Below, piece by piece: positions 58,947-64,000 of a stretch of DNA of 64,000 nt. The notes beneath the pieces were generated by a model. The model did no database searches and was not told the origin of the DNA. It saw only the letters and a list, made by a program, of their open reading frames with translations. The stretch is from assembly GCA_963932465.1 (NCBI GenBank), contig OZ010790.1:348217087-348281086 (forward strand). The letters run 5' to 3'. Positions within the stretch are counted from its first letter, which is position 1. Each line of letters opens with the position of its first letter. This DNA is from Maratus speciosus. Its lineage: Eukaryota > Arthropoda > Arachnida > Araneae > Salticidae. Position numbers and translations under genes: made by a program.

Positions 58947-59689
58947 GGGGTCTTGTACCTTTTAAACGCGTCGAAAATTAACGAAAAACCTCAAAGTTTC
59001 AATTAGTCTATCTTCAAAACCATTTTTATGTATAAACATGAAATTTTGGATATTTATTAAACAGATTGTGCTTTGTAATATGCTACCATTAGAAATTTAT
59101 TAGACTTTTACAGAATTTGTGTATTGTTGAAATCAAAATAGCTCCTTTTTTTACTCCAGAAGTTATTGCGCGAATGATATTTTGAGAAAGTATGTATGGA
59201 TTGTCATGAAATTTAGTAAAAATACTAAACAAATATGTGTGTTTAAAATGAACTACTTTTAAGTATTTACAATGGTAACATTTTTAGTTATGACTATTTT
59301 TATTCATTAAAAATACAATTTTTTTTTTTCCAAAAGTATATTTTTTTTATATAGCTAATGAAATAATTTTGGCTTAAGAGTAGTTCATTTTAAATACACA
59401 TATATATTTAGTATCTTTACTAAATTTCATGACAATCCATACGTACTTTCTCAAGATATCATGCGCGCAATGACTTATGGAGTAAAAAAAAAGAGCTATT
59501 TTGATTTCAACAATACACAGATTCTGTAAAAGGCTAATAAATTTCTAATGACAGCATATTACAAAGCACAATCTGTTTAATCAATATCCAAATTTTCGTG
59601 TTTATACATAAAAAGGTTTTGAAGATAGACTAATTCAAATTTTAAATCTTTTCGTTAAATTTCGTCGCGTTTAAAAGGTACAAGACCCC
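58947..59689. mobile_element. TTAA-target foldback MITE
   Basis: A 743-bp element between TTAA sites (58943-58946 and 59690-59693). Perfect ends GGGGTCTTGTACCTTTTAAA, then arms of about 300 bp that pair nearly throughout (58947-59250 and 59390-59689). No ORF. The superfamily is uncertain beyond TTAA specificity. Confidence 0.9.
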
Positions 59690-59693
59690 TTAA

Positions 59694-60216
59694 AAAATAC
59701 ATTAGAAACAGTGAACAGAAAAAAAAGGATGAGACGATTTGTATAATTTTTGCTGGGAAACCTTTTGCCCCATCTTGCAGCACGGCGCCACTTCAGAAAT
59801 AGGGCATAAGAGGGAAGAGTCCTTACGGGAAATGCTCAGATCCGGTATCCACACGCTGATAATGCAGGCTCCCCATCCGTACATTTATCAATGGCTTCTA
59901 GAAGGAGTAAAGTATCTTTAGACGGCGTCTTTATGTTTACTACTAGTTTGAACATTGTTCAAAGATAAATACGAAAACTTACGTACCGCTACCAAATACA
60001 ATGTATACGAATTTATGTTATAAAATGGAGAAATACAAAATTATAAACAGAAATTATGTGTATGTGTTGTGTACACAAATGTATTTAATGAAAGTCTTTT
60101 ACTTTCCTTTTGTGTTACAAAGTTTTATGTTTTGTATAAATTCTAAGTGAAAATTTACTGTAAATTAAAGGAAATTAATAATTATTTCCACACATTTCTT
60201 TTAATTATTTATGCAG
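59694..60216. other. Sequence without supported genes
   Basis: Two overlapping 60-codon ORFs on opposite strands near 59702-59921 lack motifs. A splice-acceptor-like tract ends at 60216 (TATTTATGCAG). Confidence 0.4.
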
Positions 60217-60413
60217 AAAGCTTCCCCTTACTTGAATTAACATTCTCTGCTTTATCTCTAGAGAAACAGCTATTTCAGACGGTTATTCAGAAATTGGCTT
60301 ATTTTCAAAGAAAATTAAATCTCCTGGGAATATCTCCAAATGAAACTAGGTTATTGCTTTCATTATTCTGTCTGTTTAGTATGTTAATGGGACGTTTCAA
60401 TTGTAGAAATTAA
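60217..60413 (+). CDS. E1 segment, copy 2: possible terminal exon, open frame
   Basis: Starts after TTTAATTATTTATGCAG and stays open for 65 codons to TAA 60411-60413. Aligns without gaps to the broken copy at 29471-29667. Homology begins at the splice site in both copies and continues through about 170 bp of 3' flank, as expected for paralogous last exons. The peptide is Leu-rich with a conserved Phe-Gln-Arg-Lys-Leu-Asn-Leu-Leu stretch. A faint resemblance to part of a nuclear-receptor ligand-binding domain was not strong enough to name it. No upstream exon was found within the window, so this may be a fragment. Confidence 0.35.
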
Positions 60414-61061
60414 GTTTGTCAGAGAACACAAAACCTCTTTGAAAAGGTTTTTATAATACGAAAGTGGGTTGTTAAGTATAAAGACTCGGGGCGTAAAACC
60501 GAGAAAGTTTCCGAAGAAATTCAAAAGATACATATTAAAATAGCGACTTATCTTCAAATAAATAATTTATTGTAAGTTCTTTTGTGATTCGTATTTTAAA
60601 AGGTTTTATATTCATTTCACTAAACTAAAAGCATACTTCAAAATCTACACATGTATTTACGCAATTAATCAACTAAATCAGAATTGCTCTAATCTGAAGG
60701 ACGAAGCATTAATAAAATACATTTTATTTTAAATTATTTTCAAAAAATGTATTTTTTTAATATTACTTTAATATTTTAAAAATATTTTCTCGAAATATAT
60801 TTTTTCTAAATTCGTTTGCAAATAAAAAAAAAAAAAAAAAATGTGACCTATAATTTTTTAAAACATAAATTGATTTTTAAAAGCGTCAAATATGTGTATC
60901 CAAAATTACAACTCATTCCGCAGTAAATTTTAAGTTATAATTAAAAAACTGTCCGCATTGCAACTAAAAATCAAATTTAGATTAACAAGAACGAAAAATC
61001 ATGCATATACCATAAGATTACGAAACACTTTCCAACACATTCAGAATACTATAACAAAACT
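60414..61061. other. 3' flank of E1 copy 2 and sequence without genes
   Basis: An 18-base A run lies near 60824-60841. The minus-strand E2 homology flank begins about 60985. Confidence 0.5.
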
Positions 61062-61217
61062 TCACAGTTTATTAAGGTGAAAGATGATGTCTAAATGAAG
61101 AATTTGGAAAACGCATAAAACATTCGAAAGACCGATTTCTGCTGTTTCTATGAATAGTCGATATACGATTTTAAGTAGATTTCTTAAGAAACAAATTGCT
61201 CCCCTATGTTGGAATTT
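61062..61217 (-). CDS. E2 segment, copy 3: possible terminal exon, open frame
   Basis: On the minus strand a TATTTTCAG acceptor-like site precedes 61217. The frame is open for 52 codons to TGA at 61064-61062. The last ~35 codons match copies 1 and 2; copy 1 shares the same stop. Unrecognised. The ORF that extends upstream to 61271 probably reads into intron. Confidence 0.3.
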   Translation of the reverse strand, partial: KFQHRGAICFLRNLLKIVYRLFIETAEIGLSNVLCVFQILHLDIIFHLNKL

Positions 61218-61559
61218 CTGAAAATATTTTGCAGGCCTACACCGATCATAACTCCTAGAACCTAAAACCACTCCCAGTTCAAAACTTTATCTATCTTTCT
61301 ATCTATCCATCTGTTTATCTATCTATATTACTTTTTTTATGGACACGATATCTCCCATAATTCCGCACAAATCTCTTCCAAACTGATACATAAAATCAAA
61401 TGGCAGAAAATCAAGGTCTAATTCGTTTATGGGCAAAATCGGACGAAGGAGGTGTAAATGGGGAGGGTTTTTGTGAAAACAGAAAAAACCCATAACTTCT
61501 TTATTATGATACATATCGAATCCGTTTAAAGTTATTCTTACTTTTAGGAAAACGGGCCG
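61218..61559. other. Sequence without genes; (TCTA)n
   Basis: A TCTA-rich microsatellite lies at about 61288-61327. Nothing else recognised. Confidence 0.6.
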
Positions 61560-62890
61560 AAAAACTTATGTATGACAGATTTTTCATATCATAAAAATTG
61601 GTCTCAAGAAGCGAAAAAAATCCAGGATTTTAAGAAGACAAAAATTCATAACTTCGTCAATTTGCAAGATATCAAATTCACTTAAATTTATTAAAAATCT
61701 TCTTAATATTATGTACAACTTTTATGCTGACAAGTTTTTGATAAGACCAACTCTTACAGCAAAATATATAAAAAAAATATTAAAGAAGAAAAATAAGGGG
61801 AACAATTTATAACTTCACCAATAGATATCCAACCAGCATAAATTTATTATAAATCTTCTTAATATTATCTAAACTTTTATACTATCAAGTTTTTGATAGG
61901 ACCGATTCTTACAGATAACAACTAAAATAAAAATTTTGTTTTTAAAGTCAAGTCCTACTTAGGTCATAAAAGAAATATTTAATATAATCCCTTAAGCTAA
62001 TATTAGTTTTTGTTGCATTAAAATATCTCAATTTGTTGATTTTCTATAAGCAAGTAGGTTTACAATGGAAGTCTATGGGAATTTAGTGAAATACTAGAGA
62101 TATCACCAAGTTGGCGTCACTTTCGGTGACTCATTTTGGTGGCCAAATTTGGCGATATATTTCCAAGTTGGCGACAAACTTAGCGGTATTTGGCGACAGA
62201 ACAGGGTCCCCCCTTTGGTAACCCCCCTTATAGATATGAAGAGGCATTAAATGCTGATCAATAACCAATGACCGCCATTTTGTCTCCCATATAAAACTAA
62301 AATTAATTAATTAAAATTTAATTAATGGATTAATATTTGAAAAATCTGTATTAACATTAATGGTCATCCAGTACAAGTTAAAAAAAATTTATTTCAACAT
62401 GATAGGATGAATAATAAGTATTTTATTAACGATTGAAATTTTGAACAAGATATATAAATATAGGGAGAGTGTGAACTAATAGTAGGAATTGAAAAAAGAG
62501 GGGGGTTGTTGACGAAAAATATCATTTCTCCGTTAATCCACCCCTAAGGCGATAAAAAGTACCATTATGTTGCTGAAAAATTTTGACAACCCTCAGAGAT
62601 GCTGTATATAGGGTAGCATTATTAAACGCGCGCGTGTCTCAATAAAAAAATGTCAGAATTTAAAATATAATGTGTAGTTTATTTAATGAAACAATCACCA
62701 CACGGTTTAAATTTAGTATATAAATTTTCTCAATATTATCTATAAATTTTGTAGTAAGAAGTTTTTGATAAGATGAACTCTACTAATGGATGATACTACT
62801 AAAAGTATTCTCAAGGGATGAAAAGGATAGGGGTTGAAGAAAAAATTGTCGTATTAGTATGATTTTGACAAAACCAACTCTTACAGAAAA
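61560..62890. repeat. Tandem repeat, ~159-bp unit, split by R4 copy B
   Basis: AATCTTCTTAATATTATNTA...AAGTTTTTGATA(A/G)GACC recurs at about 61695, 61853 and 62723. The first two are 159 bp apart; the third is displaced by the R4 insertion. Confidence 0.75.
61918..62496 (-). repeat. Dispersed repeat R4, copy B, uninterrupted
   Basis: Inverse of copy A at 35908-37797, without the 1316-bp foldback element. It gives the pre-insertion sequence of that site (CCCTTAAGCTAATATTAG near 61989-62006). Confidence 0.9.
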
Positions 62891-63579
62891 ATGAAATTAA
62901 AAACTTGTCAAAAGCGGCCAGATTTATTTTTAATCTTGATTTCATATTTCCTGATGAAATCAGTACTTAACTTAGAAATCTACCTGTGCCTGTATTCCGA
63001 GCCGGCAGGGATTATTTTTAGTGCAGTCCTGTATATAATCTACAGACATCTATGCATACTGCATAGTACGCAAAGAGTTTGTTCAGTTAAATGCATAGCA
63101 CAGTTGAAAATTTCCACTCAGCAATTTCCGCCAATAAACGGATGTTTTTGAGAATTTTTATGCCACGCTGTATATGATCTATAGAATTTTTACACACCAA
63201 TTAATATTTTAAAAATACTTACACTTAGAAACGCATACACAACTGAAAAGCACATCCAACAATTATTGTTTGTAGGCTTCAATAGTTCAATTATTGCTGA
63301 TTTTCTTCTATAGCCAAATTCTTTTGTGCGTCGCTGTAAATGAAAGATAAGTCTTCTGTAGTAAGAACCTTGCAGTACACCTCCGGGATGTATGTCAATT
63401 TCAATATGTTTAAAATACTGTAATATCATTAAAAGACACGGCGAACGATTTTTCCATATAGACCGTAATATAATGAAATTTTTTTGAGTGACCCTGTAAA
63501 GGAACCGAAAATGCTACACACTTCATTTTTAATACCGAACATTCCATAGTAAACACCAATAACATACATAAATTTCATG
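62891..63579. other. Sequence without supported genes
   Basis: Overlapping short ORFs on both strands show no motif. Confidence 0.4.
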
Positions 63580-63690
63580 GCAATTGGACTATATTTACGC
63601 GAGTTAGAGCACGGACAGACAGACAAACGGTCAAACTGGCGGACAGAAAAACCGAATTCATAACCACTTTTCAACTATGTTGGAAAGTGT
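63580..63690. repeat. Dispersed repeat with GACAGACAGAC tail
   Basis: CATGGCAATTGGACTATATT is followed by CACGGACAGACAGACAAACG. Comparable to 14501-14550 and 23133-23260. Confidence 0.5.
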
Positions 63691-64000
63691 TAAAATGAAT
63701 TTAAATTTAGGTGTTTCACATTTTAAACTTTCATAAATCCTAAACTATTTGACCGAATAATTTTCCATTTCGTATCTCATGGTAAAATGTACCGAAATAT
63801 CCAAACATGCTGTCAAAATTGGGTGTTCTAACTGGAAATATTGAAGTTTGGTGCAATTTCTGTATGAAGATGGCCTTCTAAGTTCTTTTTTAACATTAAT
63901 GTAAAAACGATATAATTTACAATCGAATGTTTACTTTCATCTTTTTCTAAGACTTTTAGAACCGGAATTATGACCATTGTTCGGTTTTTATGCATAAAAA
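63691..64000. other. Sequence without genes
   Basis: Nothing recognised to the end of the window. Confidence 0.5.

Noticed and set aside
60217..60413. Nuclear-receptor ligand-binding domain in E1
   Set aside because: Short stretches resemble helix 4 and helix 8 patterns, but the spacing between them is far too short and the rest does not match.
35908..62496. A single giant transposon (Maverick/Polinton type) bounded by the inverted R4 copies
   Set aside because: The 25 kb between has no polymerase B, integrase, ATPase or capsid ORFs, and R4 copy B splits a tandem repeat as an independent insertion would.

Overview
The window reads as AT-rich nuclear DNA from an animal. An arthropod is likely and a chelicerate (spider-like) genome is possible, judging from the BEL/Pao element, the mariner, Tc1, hAT and TTAA transposons and a CIB-type EF-hand protein. 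This taxonomic guess is inference. There are no bacterial operons and almost no long ORFs. Only one conventional intact coding region stands out: an intronless CIB2-like gene at 24453-25067 on the minus strand. Nearly everything else is layered transposon sequence.

Layout. 1-7335: a dispersed repeat (R1) split by a 4.5 kb BEL/Pao LTR retrotransposon (1285-5800, AAAGG target duplications), whose gag is in turn split by a mirror-image tRNA-derived SINE. 8798-11239: a TA-flanked pogo/Tigger-like element carrying an inverted copy of R1. 12.8-18 kb: two Helitron-type 3' ends and a seven-unit tandem array ending in a hairpin. 20-27 kb: a cluster of short MITEs of three families (A, B, C), most with 8-bp target duplications, one nested in another, around the CIB2-like gene. 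29-35 kb: fragments of two conserved terminal-exon-like segments (E1, E2), a mariner remnant and a 325-bp tandem array. 35.9-37.8 kb: repeat R4 interrupted by a 1.3 kb foldback element; an R4 copy without the insert lies at 61.9-62.5 kb. 38.4-40.8 kb: a TTAA element inside a tandem repeat. 42.9-46.5 kb: a TA element that holds two further foldback elements, one made of two inverted copies of a Tc1 transposase DNA-binding domain. 48.4-51 kb: a TTAA element that holds a hAT element, which holds a minisatellite of roughly fifty 31-bp units. 52-64 kb: tandem repeats, a mariner pseudogene, two TTAA MITEs and second copies of E1 and E2.

The genes do not form a pathway. The interest lies in the nesting, which gives an order of insertion with exact junctions, and in how often elements have become long palindromes (at least eight). 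No intact transposase, reverse transcriptase or CRISPR array was seen. Alignments were made by eye, so identities and repeat counts are approximate.
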